This document shows, in pieces, positions 1-8,554 of a stretch of DNA of 64,000 bases. The notes beneath the pieces are model-generated. The model was given only the letters and a program-made list of their open reading frames with translations, was not told where the DNA came from and ran no database searches. Numbering within the stretch: position 1 is the stretch's first letter; each line of letters opens with the position of its first letter. The translations under genes and the position numbers were made by a program. The stretch comes from Herbaspirillum robiniae (GTDB lineage: Bacteria > Pseudomonadota > Gammaproteobacteria > Burkholderiales > Burkholderiaceae_D), in NCBI RefSeq assembly GCF_002213415.1, contig NZ_NJGU01000013.1:1-64000 (forward strand). The letters run 5' to 3'.

Positions 1-484
1 ACCAGGACTTGTCGGACAGCGGCGGCGAACTCCAGTGGCCGCCGGACGGATCCGGGTTCAGGTTGACGCCGACGAAGCCGTATTCCCTCACGCATTTCTC
101 CAGCTCGGCGATCGACGTGCGGATGTCCGCCCCCGGCGACTGCGGCAGCATGGCCGCGCCGATGAAGTGCTGCGGGAACAACTGCGCCACGCGATGGCAG
201 AGCTCGTTGCAGATCGCCGCCCAGGTCTGGCTGGTGTTCAGGTCGCCGATGTGGTGCGCCATGAAGGAGGCGCGCGGCGAGAAGATGGTCAGGTCGGCGC
301 CGCGCTCTTTCATCAGGCGCAGCTGGTTGCCTTCGATCGACTCACGCAGTTCGTCGTCGCTGATCTTCAGCTCCGACACCTTCGGGCCCAGTTCGGGCGT
401 CTTCAGATGGGCGATCTGGCGGTTGCGCCACTCTTCCAGCGCCTTGGGCGCGGTCGTGTAGTGGCCGTGGCAGTCGATGATCAT
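1..484 (-). CDS. 4-oxalomesaconate hydratase-like amidohydrolase, C-terminally cut by window edge
   Basis: About 160 N-terminal residues are present; the rest lies beyond base 1. The protein starts MIIDCHGHY, the metal-binding HxH-type opening of the amidohydrolase superfamily, and the following TTAPKALEEWR segment matches what I know of LigJ-type 4-oxalomesaconate hydratases. LigJ hydrates 4-oxalomesaconate to 4-carboxy-4-hydroxy-2-oxoadipate in the protocatechuate 4,5-cleavage and gallate routes, in the cytoplasm. The start is ATG at 484, preceded by AGGAG. It is the last visible gene of a leftward run containing a second amidohydrolase, a decarboxylase-like protein, DctA and a porin, which supports a catabolic role. 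The exact substrate is inferred from family resemblance only. Confidence 0.75.
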   Translation of the reverse strand, partial: MIIDCHGHYTTAPKALEEWRNRQIAHLKTPELGPKVSELKISDDELRESIEGNQLRLMKERGADLTIFSPRASFMAHHIGDLNTSQTWAAICNELCHRVAQLFPQHFIGAAMLPQSPGADIRTSIAELEKCVREYGFVGVNLNPDPSGGHWSSPPLSDKSW

Positions 485-544
485 GCGGAATTCTCCTGAA
501 AAAAAAGCGGCAGGCCGCCCACCGGGACGGCCACGCCGCGCAAA

Positions 545-1573
545 CTAGAATCGATGGTTGATGCCCACCGTGTAGGCCAACTGGTGGCCCACGCCCGCGG
601 TGTTGAGCGTGGTGACCACGGCCTGGCGATACTTGTTGTAGTCGGCTTCCACGTACAGCTTGGTGCGCTTGGACAGGTAATAGTCGAGGCCGACGATGGT
701 CATGTTCTTGCTCTGCGCGCGGTCGGTCGAGACCGCCGTCTTGTAGAAGCCGCCGGTCAGCTTCACGCGGTCCGAGAACGAATAGCTGGCGCCGCCGAAG
801 ATGTTGCGCGTCACGGTGTTGGCCGCGGTGGCCGGCATCTGGATGGTGTCGATCATGTAACCGCCGGAAAGCGCGAACTCACCGAACTTGTAGGAGATCC
901 CGGTCAGGTAGTAGTCCTCGTTGCGGAAGGCGGTGCCGACCTGGACGAAGCGGCGGTTGTATGACGCGCCCACGGTCAGGTCGCCGGCGTAGTACTGCAG
1001 GCCCACGCCGCGCGCCGAGCCGTTGTTGAAGCTGCCGGCGTTCTCGCCGAAGGAGTTCTCCAGTTCGAACTTGAAACCGCCGAATTCGCCGGTGTACTTC
1101 AGGTCGTTGGAGAAACGCGTGCCGCTGGAAGCCTGGGTCAGCGGGATCAGCGAGGTGTAGTTGAAGTGGAACGGGTCGTAGTCGGCGATGAAGTCGTGCG
1201 CGATGGTGTACTGGCGGCCCATGTCGATGGAGCCCCAGCCGGCCTTGATGCCGACGAACGACTGGCGCTGGAACAGCGTATTGGTGGTGTTGTCCAGGCC
1301 ACCGGTGGCGAGGTTGAAGCCGTTCTCCAGCAGGAAGTGGGCGTCCATGCCGCCGCCCAGGTCTTCCTTGCCGGCGATGTCGATCTTGTTGGAACTGTTC
1401 CAGCCGTTCGATCCCATGTACAGCTTGCTGCCGCCGGCGTTGTTGGCGTTGCTCAGGTAGCGCACGCCGCCGTCGACAGTACCGAAGATGGTGACGCTGG
1501 ATTGCGCATGAGCGGCCTGCATGGCCGGTGCGGCAACGGCGACGACGGCACAGGCGCGGATGATTTTTTTCAT
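545..1573 (-). CDS. Gram-negative general porin (outer membrane)
   Basis: A 342-residue betaproteobacterial porin. It has a signal peptide (MKKIIRACAVVAVAAPAM, cleavage near AHA-QSSVT), the mature start SSVTIFGTVDGGVRYL, alternating beta-strand pattern and the C-terminal aromatic residue (NHRF) needed for outer-membrane assembly. These are hallmarks of the OmpC/Omp32-like trimeric porin family. I chose ATG 1573 rather than the upstream in-frame ATG because GGGGGAG lies just before it and it begins the signal peptide. It sits between dctA and the LigJ-like gene, so it probably gives the outer-membrane route for the acid handled by this cluster; that link is inferred from position. Confidence 0.9.
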   Translation of the reverse strand: MKKIIRACAVVAVAAPAMQAAHAQSSVTIFGTVDGGVRYLSNANNAGGSKLYMGSNGWNSSNKIDIAGKEDLGGGMDAHFLLENGFNLATGGLDNTTNTLFQRQSFVGIKAGWGSIDMGRQYTIAHDFIADYDPFHFNYTSLIPLTQASSGTRFSNDLKYTGEFGGFKFELENSFGENAGSFNNGSARGVGLQYYAGDLTVGASYNRRFVQVGTAFRNEDYYLTGISYKFGEFALSGGYMIDTIQMPATAANTVTRNIFGGASYSFSDRVKLTGGFYKTAVSTDRAQSKNMTIVGLDYYLSKRTKLYVEADYNKYRQAVVTTLNTAGVGHQLAYTVGINHRF

Positions 1574-1657
1574 GTGAGTCTCCCCCCGCATGCCTGCCGG
1601 CATACGGCTAAGTGGTTGTTGGATTGTGTTGTTGGTGAAACTTGGATGGAGCGGCGT

Positions 1658-2995
1658 TCAGTGCCGCGCCATGACGCTCTTGATGGCGACTTCAGGTTCG
1701 ATGTAGCCGGCGGCGAGTTCGCTCTGCAGGCGGTCGCGGTCCAGCGCCTTTTCCCAGCGCGCCACCACCACGGTGGCCACGGCGTTGCCGGTGATGTTGA
1801 CGAACACGAAGGCCGAGGACAGCAGGCGATGCACGCCCAGCACCAGGGCGATCGAGGACACCGGAATCGCATTGGTCGAGGCCAGCGTCGCGGCCAGCAC
1901 GGCGATGGCTGAACCAGCCACCCCTGCCCCGCCCTTGGAGGTGATCAGCAGCACCAGCAGCAAGGCCAGTTGCTGCTCCCAGCCCAGCGCGGTATTGGTG
2001 GCCTGCGCCAGGAACACCGCGACGGCGGCGAAATACAGGCAGGTGCCGTCGTGATTGAACGAGTAGCCGCCCGGCAGCACCAGGCCGACCACCGACTTCT
2101 CACAGCCCAGTTGCTCCAGCTTGCGCAGCAGTTGCGGGAACACGCTTTCGGAAGAGCTGGTGCCCAGCACCAGCAGCAGCTCGGAGCGGATGTAGCGCAT
2201 CAGCCCGAGCAGCGAGAACCCGCTGAAATGGCACACCGGCCACAACACCAGCACGAAGAACAGCAGGCAGGTCAGGTAGAACTCTCCCACCAGCTTGCCC
2301 AGCGCCACCAGCGAGCCGACGCCGAATTTGCTGACGGTGAAGGCGATGGCGCCATAGGCTGCGATCGGCGAGATCTTCATGGCCAGGCCGATGATCCAGT
2401 AGACGCCCTGGGCGAAGCTGTCGAGCACGTTGAGCATCGGCTTGGCGCGCTCGCCGGCGGCGGCCAGGCCGAAGCCGAACAGCACCGACACGAACAGGAT
2501 CTGAAGGATGTCGCCGTTGGCGAACCCCGACACCATGGTCTTGGGAATCAGGTTGAGCAGGAAGGTGCTGGTCGAGACGAAGTGGCTGGCCTGCGTGATG
2601 TAGCTGCTGGCCGCGCCCTTGTCGAGGGCGTTGACGTCGATGTTCATGCCCACGCCGGGCTGCAGCACGTTGATGGTCACCAGGCCGATCACCAGCGCGA
2701 TCGAGGTCACCACCTCGAAGTAGATCAGCGCCTTGATCGCTACGCGGCCGACCTTCTTCATGTCGCCGGCGTTGGCGATGCCGCTCACCACCGAGCAGAA
2801 GATCACCGGGCCGACCACCATCTGGATCAGGCGGATGAAGGCGTCACCCAGCGGTTGCGATGCGTTGCCGATGTTGGGCCAATAGTGGCCGACGACGACG
2901 CCGATGACGATGCCGGCGAGAACCTGGAAGGATATGTCGCGATAGAACGGCTTCTTCGGTTTCTGTCGTGGGACGGGCAGGTCTTTCATGTCCAC
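1658..2995 (-). CDS. dctA: C4-dicarboxylate:cation symporter, DctA type
   Basis: Inner-membrane carrier of the dicarboxylate/amino acid:cation symporter family, about 445 residues with eight or more hydrophobic segments. Family marks visible are the N-terminal FYRDISFQVLAGIVIGVVVGHYWP region, the serine-rich SSSESVFPQLL hairpin, GGYSFNHDGTCLY, and the substrate/cation motif near TSKGGAGVAGS. The family takes up succinate, fumarate, malate and some aromatic-derived acids. GAGGAG precedes GTG 2995 by nine bases, so I prefer that start; an ATG at 3034 would add 13 residues without a good ribosome site. Its place in a catabolic cluster suggests a specialised substrate rather than housekeeping succinate uptake. 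Confidence 0.88.
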   Translation of the reverse strand: MDMKDLPVPRQKPKKPFYRDISFQVLAGIVIGVVVGHYWPNIGNASQPLGDAFIRLIQMVVGPVIFCSVVSGIANAGDMKKVGRVAIKALIYFEVVTSIALVIGLVTINVLQPGVGMNIDVNALDKGAASSYITQASHFVSTSTFLLNLIPKTMVSGFANGDILQILFVSVLFGFGLAAAGERAKPMLNVLDSFAQGVYWIIGLAMKISPIAAYGAIAFTVSKFGVGSLVALGKLVGEFYLTCLLFFVLVLWPVCHFSGFSLLGLMRYIRSELLLVLGTSSSESVFPQLLRKLEQLGCEKSVVGLVLPGGYSFNHDGTCLYFAAVAVFLAQATNTALGWEQQLALLLVLLITSKGGAGVAGSAIAVLAATLASTNAIPVSSIALVLGVHRLLSSAFVFVNITGNAVATVVVARWEKALDRDRLQSELAAGYIEPEVAIKSVMARH

Positions 2996-3095
2996 GTTGG
3001 AGCTCTCCTCAATAAGATGGTCGGTTTTTTCCATATCGCTCTTGATGGCGACTTGGGATGGGCCGCAGGCTGGCGCCTGCGTCCCGCGGTTCTGC

Positions 3096-4004
3096 TCAGC
3101 GCGCGTCGGCGCCCAGGTATTCCAGGCTGTCGGCGAAGATTTCGTCCACGCTGATCTTACGCGGCAACAGCTGCTGCCGCTCGCAATGGCGGATGATCAT
3201 GTCCAGCGCGCCGCGCATGGCCTCGATGCCGTCCGGCACCCGCTTGCGCGCAGCCACCGGGTCGGGCGTGGCGTCCTTGCCCAGCCGCAACAGCCGGTAG
3301 ACATCGCGCACCGCCTGCGGATGGGCTTGCGCTACGTCGCTGCGCATCACCGCCACATGGTTGGTCGGGTAGAAGCCGTGCTGGGCGTACCACAGCTTGT
3401 CGGCCGCGGCCGGATCGGGAATCAGCGGCGCGATGTCTTCATGGCTGGGCAGGTCGTTGCCGAAAATGGCGGCGTCGATCTCGCCGTCCAGCAGCATCTG
3501 CAGCATTTCCTTGCCGGCCGGCGCGCGCGTGACGAAGGCCGGATCGCGGTATTGCTCCAGGTGGCCGCCCTCGAAGGTGATCCATTCGATGCGCTCGCTG
3601 GCCACGCCGTAGGTGCCGTCCAGGATGGCGCGCACCCACATGCCGGTGGTCTGGGTATAGGCGCGCACGCCGACCCGCGCGCCGGGCAGGTCGATCACGC
3701 CCAGCGGACCGCGCTTGCGGTTATAGACGATGCAGCCCTGCTGCAGGCGCGCCGCCAGCACGGTGGGCAGCATGATCAGCGGCTTGCCGTAGGCCTTGGC
3801 CTGCAGGCAGGTGACGATGGCCATCTCGCTCACGTCGTAGGCCTGGGTGCGGGCCATCGGCGCGAAGGCGCGGTGGATGGGCTCCACCACCTGGCAATCC
3901 AGGCTCAGGCCGGGCACGCTGATCGCGCCGCTGATCAGGCCTTCGGTATGCGGATATTTCTTGAGCGCCGCGTTCAGGTGCAGCACGCCGTTTTCCAGTT
4001 TCAT
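3096..4004 (-). CDS. 4,5-dihydroxyphthalate decarboxylase-like protein (periplasmic-binding fold family)
   Basis: 302 residues from ATG 4004, whose ATGA overlaps the stop of the upstream amidohydrolase by four bases, indicating translational coupling. The sequence (N-terminal LKKYPHTEGLISGAI, then VVEPIHRAFAPMARTQAYDVSEMAIVT, later HVAVMRSDVA and a helical C terminus) resembles the Pht5/4,5-dihydroxyphthalate decarboxylase family, which has an ABC-type substrate-binding fold but no signal peptide. No signal peptide is seen here either, so a cytoplasmic enzyme is more likely than a binding protein. Its reaction cannot be fixed from sequence; decarboxylation of an aromatic or pyrone polycarboxylate fits the neighbouring genes. 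Confidence 0.72.
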   Translation of the reverse strand: MKLENGVLHLNAALKKYPHTEGLISGAISVPGLSLDCQVVEPIHRAFAPMARTQAYDVSEMAIVTCLQAKAYGKPLIMLPTVLAARLQQGCIVYNRKRGPLGVIDLPGARVGVRAYTQTTGMWVRAILDGTYGVASERIEWITFEGGHLEQYRDPAFVTRAPAGKEMLQMLLDGEIDAAIFGNDLPSHEDIAPLIPDPAAADKLWYAQHGFYPTNHVAVMRSDVAQAHPQAVRDVYRLLRLGKDATPDPVAARKRVPDGIEAMRGALDMIIRHCERQQLLPRKISVDEIFADSLEYLGADAR

Positions 4005-4867
4005 TGGCCGGCTCCCATGCGGGTCAGCTCGGGATAGATGGAGCGCGCGGTGTCGCCGAAGATCCATTTGCGGTCGGACTCGGACAGCAGCGCCAGGCCT
4101 TCCTGCGCCTCGGCCAGCAGCGACTTCAGCGAGCCCTCGGCCGAGGGGAAATTGGAGCCCCAGGCGATGCGTTGCGCGCCGAAGGCTTCCAGCACCCTGG
4201 GGAAGAAGGCCTGCGGCGTGGACAGCCCGCGGCCTGCTTCGGTGATGGTGCGGTTGGTGAGCTTGAGATACACGCCTTCATGCCGGGCCAGTTCGAACAG
4301 CGACTGCGCCGACGCGTACGGCGGGCCTCCGGCCAGATCGGGGCGCGCCAGGTGGTCCAGCAATACGCGCACCTTGGGGAACAGGCCCAGCATCTTCTCG
4401 AGCGCCGGGATGCCGGCCGCGGTCATCTGCAGGCAGATCGAGATGCCGTTGGCCTGGGCGTACTCCCACACCGGGAAGGAGCGCGGATCGTCCAGCCAGT
4501 TGGCCTGGCCGGGCATGGTGGTGCCGGTCAGGAACAGGCGCAGGCCGGACAGGCCGGACGACATCCAGTGCCTGAACTTGTCCACCGCATCGGGCGCCAG
4601 CACATCGATCGAGAACACGCCGCGGAAGCGGTCGGGATGCGCGTTGACGGCGTCGAGCACATAGCGGTTGTCGTTGCCGTAGGCGGTGGAGGCCTGCACC
4701 ACCATCGCGTGGGCGATGCCGGCCTCGTCCATCGCCGCCAGCAGGTTTTCATAGTCGGCCGGACGGTGCGCCGACCAGTCCGACTGCTTGCCGCCGACCG
4801 GCGCCAGCGGATAGCGCTGGTGGTCGGAGGAAATGGCGTGGGTATGTGTATCGACGATGTCGTACAT
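4001..4867 (-). CDS. Amidohydrolase family 2 hydrolase (LigI/lactonase-like)
   Basis: 288 residues with the TIM-barrel amidohydrolase-2 pattern: VDTHTHAI near the N terminus, VVQAS strand, LLDHLARPD in the middle and IAWGSNFP near the C terminus. These segments resemble 2-pyrone-4,6-dicarboxylate lactonase (LigI) and other sugar or pyrone lactonases. ATG 4867 has GGAG seven bases upstream and is the first gene of the leftward cluster, divergent from the tandem-HTH LysR gene. With the LigJ-like gene further down it would give two successive steps (pyrone-dicarboxylate opening, then hydration), but this pairing is inference. Confidence 0.75.
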   Translation of the reverse strand: MYDIVDTHTHAISSDHQRYPLAPVGGKQSDWSAHRPADYENLLAAMDEAGIAHAMVVQASTAYGNDNRYVLDAVNAHPDRFRGVFSIDVLAPDAVDKFRHWMSSGLSGLRLFLTGTTMPGQANWLDDPRSFPVWEYAQANGISICLQMTAAGIPALEKMLGLFPKVRVLLDHLARPDLAGGPPYASAQSLFELARHEGVYLKLTNRTITEAGRGLSTPQAFFPRVLEAFGAQRIAWGSNFPSAEGSLKSLLAEAQEGLALLSESDRKWIFGDTARSIYPELTRMGAGQ

Positions 4868-5013
4868 GGTTAAGCTCCAATATTCTCTTCGCTGCAAAAA
4901 CAGGCAAAGTGTATTGAAGCGGGCTCCAATCGGCTAATTTCAACTGCGCCACATTCCATAAATTTATATTAAGCTTAACCTCCCGAAATACGATTCCGAT
5001 CCGTGAGGAGAGC

Positions 5014-6225
5014 ATGTCCGAAGAGAACCTGCGCCTGCGCCGCCTGGCGCTGTTCGACGCCGTCTGCCGCGAAGGCGGCATCAGCCACGCGGCCGAAGCG
5101 GTCGGCCTGACGCAGCCGGCGGTCAGCCTGGCCATCAAGAAGCTGGAAGAAGCGTTCGGCGCCGTGCTGTTCGAGCGCGGCTACGGCGGCAGCGACCTGA
5201 CGCAGGAAGGCATGTTGCTGCAACGGCGCGTGCGCCGCATGCTGGAGCAGATCGAAAGCGCGGTGGCCGAGCTGCTGGCCGGCGGCAAGTCGCGCGCGCA
5301 TGACGCCGCCTCGGTCTGCCGCCACCTGACCGACGCCCAGGTGCGTTGCCACATCGCCATCGCGCAGCTCGGCTCGGCCGCCGAAGCCGCACGCCAGCTG
5401 GGCATCTCGCAGCCGGCGGTGCATCGCGCCGCGCGCGAACTCGAGGCCACCGTCGGCGCCACGCTCTATCGCCGCCGCGTGCACAGCGTGTCGGCCAATC
5501 CGGTCGGCGTGGAGTTCGCGCGCCGGCTGGCCATCGCCCTCAATGAAATCAGCCAGGCCGCGATGGACCTGGTGGCCGCGCGCGGCCTGGCCAGCGGCCA
5601 GGTCTCGGTGGGCGTGCTGCCGCTGCTGCCGCAGCGCCTGCTGGCGCGCACCATCGGTCGGCTGCAGGAGGAATATCCCAACGTCGCGGTGACCATCCGC
5701 GAAGGCGCGCATGCCCGGCTGCTGGAAGACCTGCGCTTCGGCAAGCTCGACATCATCGTCGGCGCATTGCGCGAACCCCGGCTCGACGGCGGCGTGGCCG
5801 AGACCGAACTGTTTACCGATCCCTATGCCGTGGTGGTGCGGCGCGGCCACGCACTGGCCGGCCGCCGCAAGATTTCGCGCAAGGACCTCACCGCCTACGG
5901 CTGGGTGGTGCCGCAGCAGGACATGCCGCGCCGCACCGTGGTGGAGCTGATGCTGGCGACACTGCCCACGCGCCCGCGCGTGGTGGTGGAGACCAGCTCG
6001 CTGGCGATGATGATGGCGATGCTGGAAGAAAACGACTGCATCTCGCTGCTCTCGCGCTCCCACATCCTGTACGGCAATTACCGCAACGACGTGGTGGCGC
6101 TGGATATCGTGCCGCCCAAGGCGGAACGCACCGTCGGCTACACCACGCGCGCCGACTGGCTGGCAACCCCGGTGCAGCAGGCCTTCATCGAGCACCTGCG
6201 CGAGCAGAGCCGGATCGATCACTGA
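5014..6225 (+). CDS. LysR-family regulator with two tandem HTH domains
   Basis: 403 residues, about 100 longer than a normal LysR protein. Residues about 8-66 form one LysR winged HTH (GGISHAAEAVGLTQPAVSLA) and residues about 105-165 form a second (LGSAAEAARQLGISQPAVHRA); the remaining part (from about 195) is the usual substrate-binding-like effector domain. GAGGAGAGC directly precedes the ATG. It is divergent from the amidohydrolase operon with a 146-bp gap, so it is the probable inducer-responsive regulator of that operon. Both HTH copies look intact; whether both bind DNA is unknown. Confidence 0.88.
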   Translation: MSEENLRLRRLALFDAVCREGGISHAAEAVGLTQPAVSLAIKKLEEAFGAVLFERGYGGSDLTQEGMLLQRRVRRMLEQIESAVAELLAGGKSRAHDAASVCRHLTDAQVRCHIAIAQLGSAAEAARQLGISQPAVHRAARELEATVGATLYRRRVHSVSANPVGVEFARRLAIALNEISQAAMDLVAARGLASGQVSVGVLPLLPQRLLARTIGRLQEEYPNVAVTIREGAHARLLEDLRFGKLDIIVGALREPRLDGGVAETELFTDPYAVVVRRGHALAGRRKISRKDLTAYGWVVPQQDMPRRTVVELMLATLPTRPRVVVETSSLAMMMAMLEENDCISLLSRSHILYGNYRNDVVALDIVPPKAERTVGYTTRADWLATPVQQAFIEHLREQSRIDH

Positions 6226-6325
6226 ACGGCTCGGCTCAATTAATTGCATAATAATAGTTACAATCGCGCAGCCGCCCTGTCGTCGGCCCATCGCCGACCA
6301 ACCTGAGAATCCACATGAAATCCAC

Positions 6326-7036
6326 ATGACACACGCCGCATCGCACCCGCTCGACCACCTGGTCTGGAACGCCCTGACCGGCAGGCAGGCGCATCTCGCC
6401 GTGGGTTCGCCGCGCGCGCTGCGCTTTCATCCCGACGTCGCGCCCTTCGCTGCGCTCTCCGAGACCTCCCCGCAGGCGTTCCAGGAGCTGGCTGCGCTGC
6501 TCGGCCCCGACGGCTTTGCGGTGATGCCGGTCCTCGCGCCGTTGCCGCAGGCGATGGAGATCGATGTCGAACCGGTGGGGGTGCTGTGCCAGATGGTGGC
6601 CGCCGATCCGCCGCTGGGCGACAACGGCGGCGGCGGAGATGCGCTGGCGCTGGTGCTGGGAGAGGCAGATGTGCCCGAGATGCTGGAGCTGACCGCGCGG
6701 ACCAAACCCGGCCCGTTCGCCCGGCGCACGCGCGAGATGGGCCGCTACATCGGCATACGCGACGGCGCACGGCTGGTCGCCATGGCCGGCGAGCGCATGC
6801 AGGTGGAGGGATATACGGAGATCAGCGCGGTCTGCGTGGATGAAACGCATCGCGGGCAAGGCCTGGCCGCGCGGCTGATGAACCAGCTGCGGCGCGCCAT
6901 CCTGGCGCGCGGCGATGCGCCCTTCCTGCACGTCTTCGAGCACAACCACGCGGCGCTGGCGCTGTACGAAAAATCCGGTTTCGTCACGCGCCGGCGCTTC
7001 CATCTCTGCCGGGTCACGCCTGCGGCCGGCCGCTAG
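6326..7036 (+). CDS. GNAT-family N-acetyltransferase
   Basis: 236 residues. The C-terminal half (about 115-230) carries the GNAT/FR47 acetyl-CoA fold: MAGERMQVEGYTEISAVCV, then the pyrophosphate-binding turn THRGQGLAARLM, and the late ALYEKSGFVTRRRF strand. The N-terminal half is less conserved. The acceptor is unknown. No strong ribosome site is seen before ATG 6326; an earlier ATG at 6315 is in another frame and stops at once. It stands alone, between the tandem-HTH LysR gene and the convergent HxlR gene. Confidence 0.85.
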   Translation: MTHAASHPLDHLVWNALTGRQAHLAVGSPRALRFHPDVAPFAALSETSPQAFQELAALLGPDGFAVMPVLAPLPQAMEIDVEPVGVLCQMVAADPPLGDNGGGGDALALVLGEADVPEMLELTARTKPGPFARRTREMGRYIGIRDGARLVAMAGERMQVEGYTEISAVCVDETHRGQGLAARLMNQLRRAILARGDAPFLHVFEHNHAALALYEKSGFVTRRRFHLCRVTPAAGR

Positions 7037-7055
7037 GCCATCGCCCATGCACGCC

Positions 7056-7463
7056 TCAAGCCTCCTGGCGCCACTCCATGATGCGCGGCAGGCTGCTCTC
7101 GATCCAGTCGGCCAGCGCTTCGACGCGATCGGCGGCCTCCTGGCCCAGCGGCGACAGGGTGTAGTCCACGTGTGGCGGCACCACGTCGTAAGACTTGCGG
7201 ATGATGAGCCCGTCGCCTTCCAGGTCCTGCAGCGTCTGCGCCAGCATCTTCTCGCTGATGCCGCCGATCTTGCGGCGCAGGTCGCTGAAGCGGTGCGTGC
7301 CGGCCAAAAGCGCCACCAGCACCAGCACGCCCCAGCGGCTGGTGATGTGTTTGAGCACTTCACGCGACGGACATTCGGCCGAAAACAGCTCGCCGCGCCG
7401 CATCCGCTCTTTCAGGGAAACATGCTCGGACAAGGGAACGGCGCTGGGTCGTGGTTTTTTCAT
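7056..7463 (-). CDS. HxlR-family transcriptional regulator (YtfH-like)
   Basis: 135 residues with the HxlR winged-helix pattern: CPSREVLKHITSRWGVLVLVAL, RFSDLRRKIGGISEKMLAQTLQDLE (recognition region), GLI, VDYTLSPLGQE. CPSREVLK begins with a cysteine, the residue used for redox or electrophile sensing in several HxlR proteins. It is divergent from a quinone reductase-like gene, the same arrangement as E. coli ytfH-ytfG, so it very likely represses that gene and itself through the inverted repeat between them. Confidence 0.88.
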   Translation of the reverse strand: MKKPRPSAVPLSEHVSLKERMRRGELFSAECPSREVLKHITSRWGVLVLVALLAGTHRFSDLRRKIGGISEKMLAQTLQDLEGDGLIIRKSYDVVPPHVDYTLSPLGQEAADRVEALADWIESSLPRIMEWRQEA

Positions 7464-7476
7464 GCGACGATTTTAC

Positions 7477-7511
7477 ACTAACTTTTTTGTACGTACTTAC
7501 TAAAAGTTAGT
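7477..7511. promoter_or_regulatory. Inverted-repeat operator between HxlR and quinone reductase genes
   Basis: Perfect 10-bp arms ACTAACTTTT (7477-7486) and AAAAGTTAGT (7502-7511), with GTACGTAC (7489-7496) between them. It lies in the 96-bp divergent gap, immediately upstream of the HxlR start. Symmetry and position fit a dimeric HxlR-family binding site overlapping the promoters; binding itself is inferred. Confidence 0.65.
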
Positions 7512-7559
7512 TTAACCGGTAACCTGCGCTTTCTTTCACTTCACAGAACAGGAATCGCC

Positions 7560-8417
7560 ATGATCGTCGTCACCGGAGCCACCGGCCAGCTGGGCCGCCT
7601 CGTCATCGCCGCATTGCTCAAGACCGTTCCCGCCAACCGGATCGTCGCCGCCGTGCGCAATCCCGCCAACGCCGGCGACCTCGCCGCGCAGGGCGTGCAG
7701 GTGCGGCGCGCCGACTACACCGACGCCGCCAGCCTGGACGACGCGCTGCGCGACGCCACCCGGGTCTTGCTGATCTCGTCCAACCAGATCGGCGAACGCC
7801 TGGCGCAGCACCGCGCCGTGATCGATGCCACCAAGCGCGCCAAGGTACAACTGCTGGCCTACACCAGCGTGCTGCGCGCCGCCGTCTCGCCGCTGGGACT
7901 GGCCGGCGAGCACCGCGACACCGAGCAGGCGATCAGGGAGAGCGGCGTGCCCGCCGTCATCCTGCGCAATGGCTGGTACACCGAAAACTACACCGCAGGC
8001 CTGGGCAATGCGGTGGCCGGCGGCGCCATCTACGGCAGCGCCGGCACAGGCCGCATCTCCTCGGCCGCGCGCCGCGACTATGCCGAAGCGGCGGCCGTGG
8101 TGCTGAGCGGCGAAGGCCATGCCGGCAAGACCTATGAGCTGGGCGGCGATACGGCGTACACGCTGGCTGAGCTGGCGGCGGAAGTGTCGCGCCAGAGCGG
8201 CAAGGATGTGCAATACCGCGATATCCCGGAAGGCGACTACAAGGCCGCCCTGCTCGGCTTCGGCCTGCCGGAGGAACTGGCGGCGCTGCTGTCGGATTCG
8301 GATGCGCAGGCGGCCAAGGGCGCGCTGTTCGAGGAAGGACGCCAACTGTCGGCGCTGATCGGACACCCGACGACGGCCTGGAGCGAGACGGTGGCGCAGA
8401 CGCTGAAAACGCTCTGA
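7560..8417 (+). CDS. qorB: NAD(P)H:quinone oxidoreductase type 2-like (QorB/YtfG) atypical SDR
   Basis: 285 residues, the length of E. coli QorB (YtfG). It begins MIVVTGATGQLGRLVI, the GxxGxxG dinucleotide-binding motif of NmrA-like atypical short-chain reductases, followed by AAVRNP and LLISSNQIGERLAQH, YTSVLRA and LRNGWYTENY, which are typical of this subfamily. It probably reduces quinones in the cytoplasm. AGGAATCGCC precedes the ATG. Divergent placement beside an HxlR gene supports quinone- or electrophile-induced expression. A strong terminator follows at 8441. Confidence 0.87.
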   Translation: MIVVTGATGQLGRLVIAALLKTVPANRIVAAVRNPANAGDLAAQGVQVRRADYTDAASLDDALRDATRVLLISSNQIGERLAQHRAVIDATKRAKVQLLAYTSVLRAAVSPLGLAGEHRDTEQAIRESGVPAVILRNGWYTENYTAGLGNAVAGGAIYGSAGTGRISSAARRDYAEAAAVVLSGEGHAGKTYELGGDTAYTLAELAAEVSRQSGKDVQYRDIPEGDYKAALLGFGLPEELAALLSDSDAQAAKGALFEEGRQLSALIGHPTTAWSETVAQTLKTL

Positions 8418-8440
8418 GCACGGATCTTCCCCGCAATGAA

Positions 8441-8467
8441 AAATGCCGGCGCATTGCGCCGGCATTT
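8441..8467 (+). terminator. Intrinsic terminator after qorB
   Basis: Twelve-base arms AAATGCCGGCGC and GCGCCGGCATTT separated by ATT, followed by TTT, 23 bases after the qorB stop. Confidence 0.85.
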
Positions 8468-8554
8468 TTTCTTCATGCGTATCTTCCGCGTGCGCTCAAT
8501 GGTTGCGCTGCGGCTGGTCGTCGGGTTCGGCGCCGGGATGCGCCGCCAGGCGGC

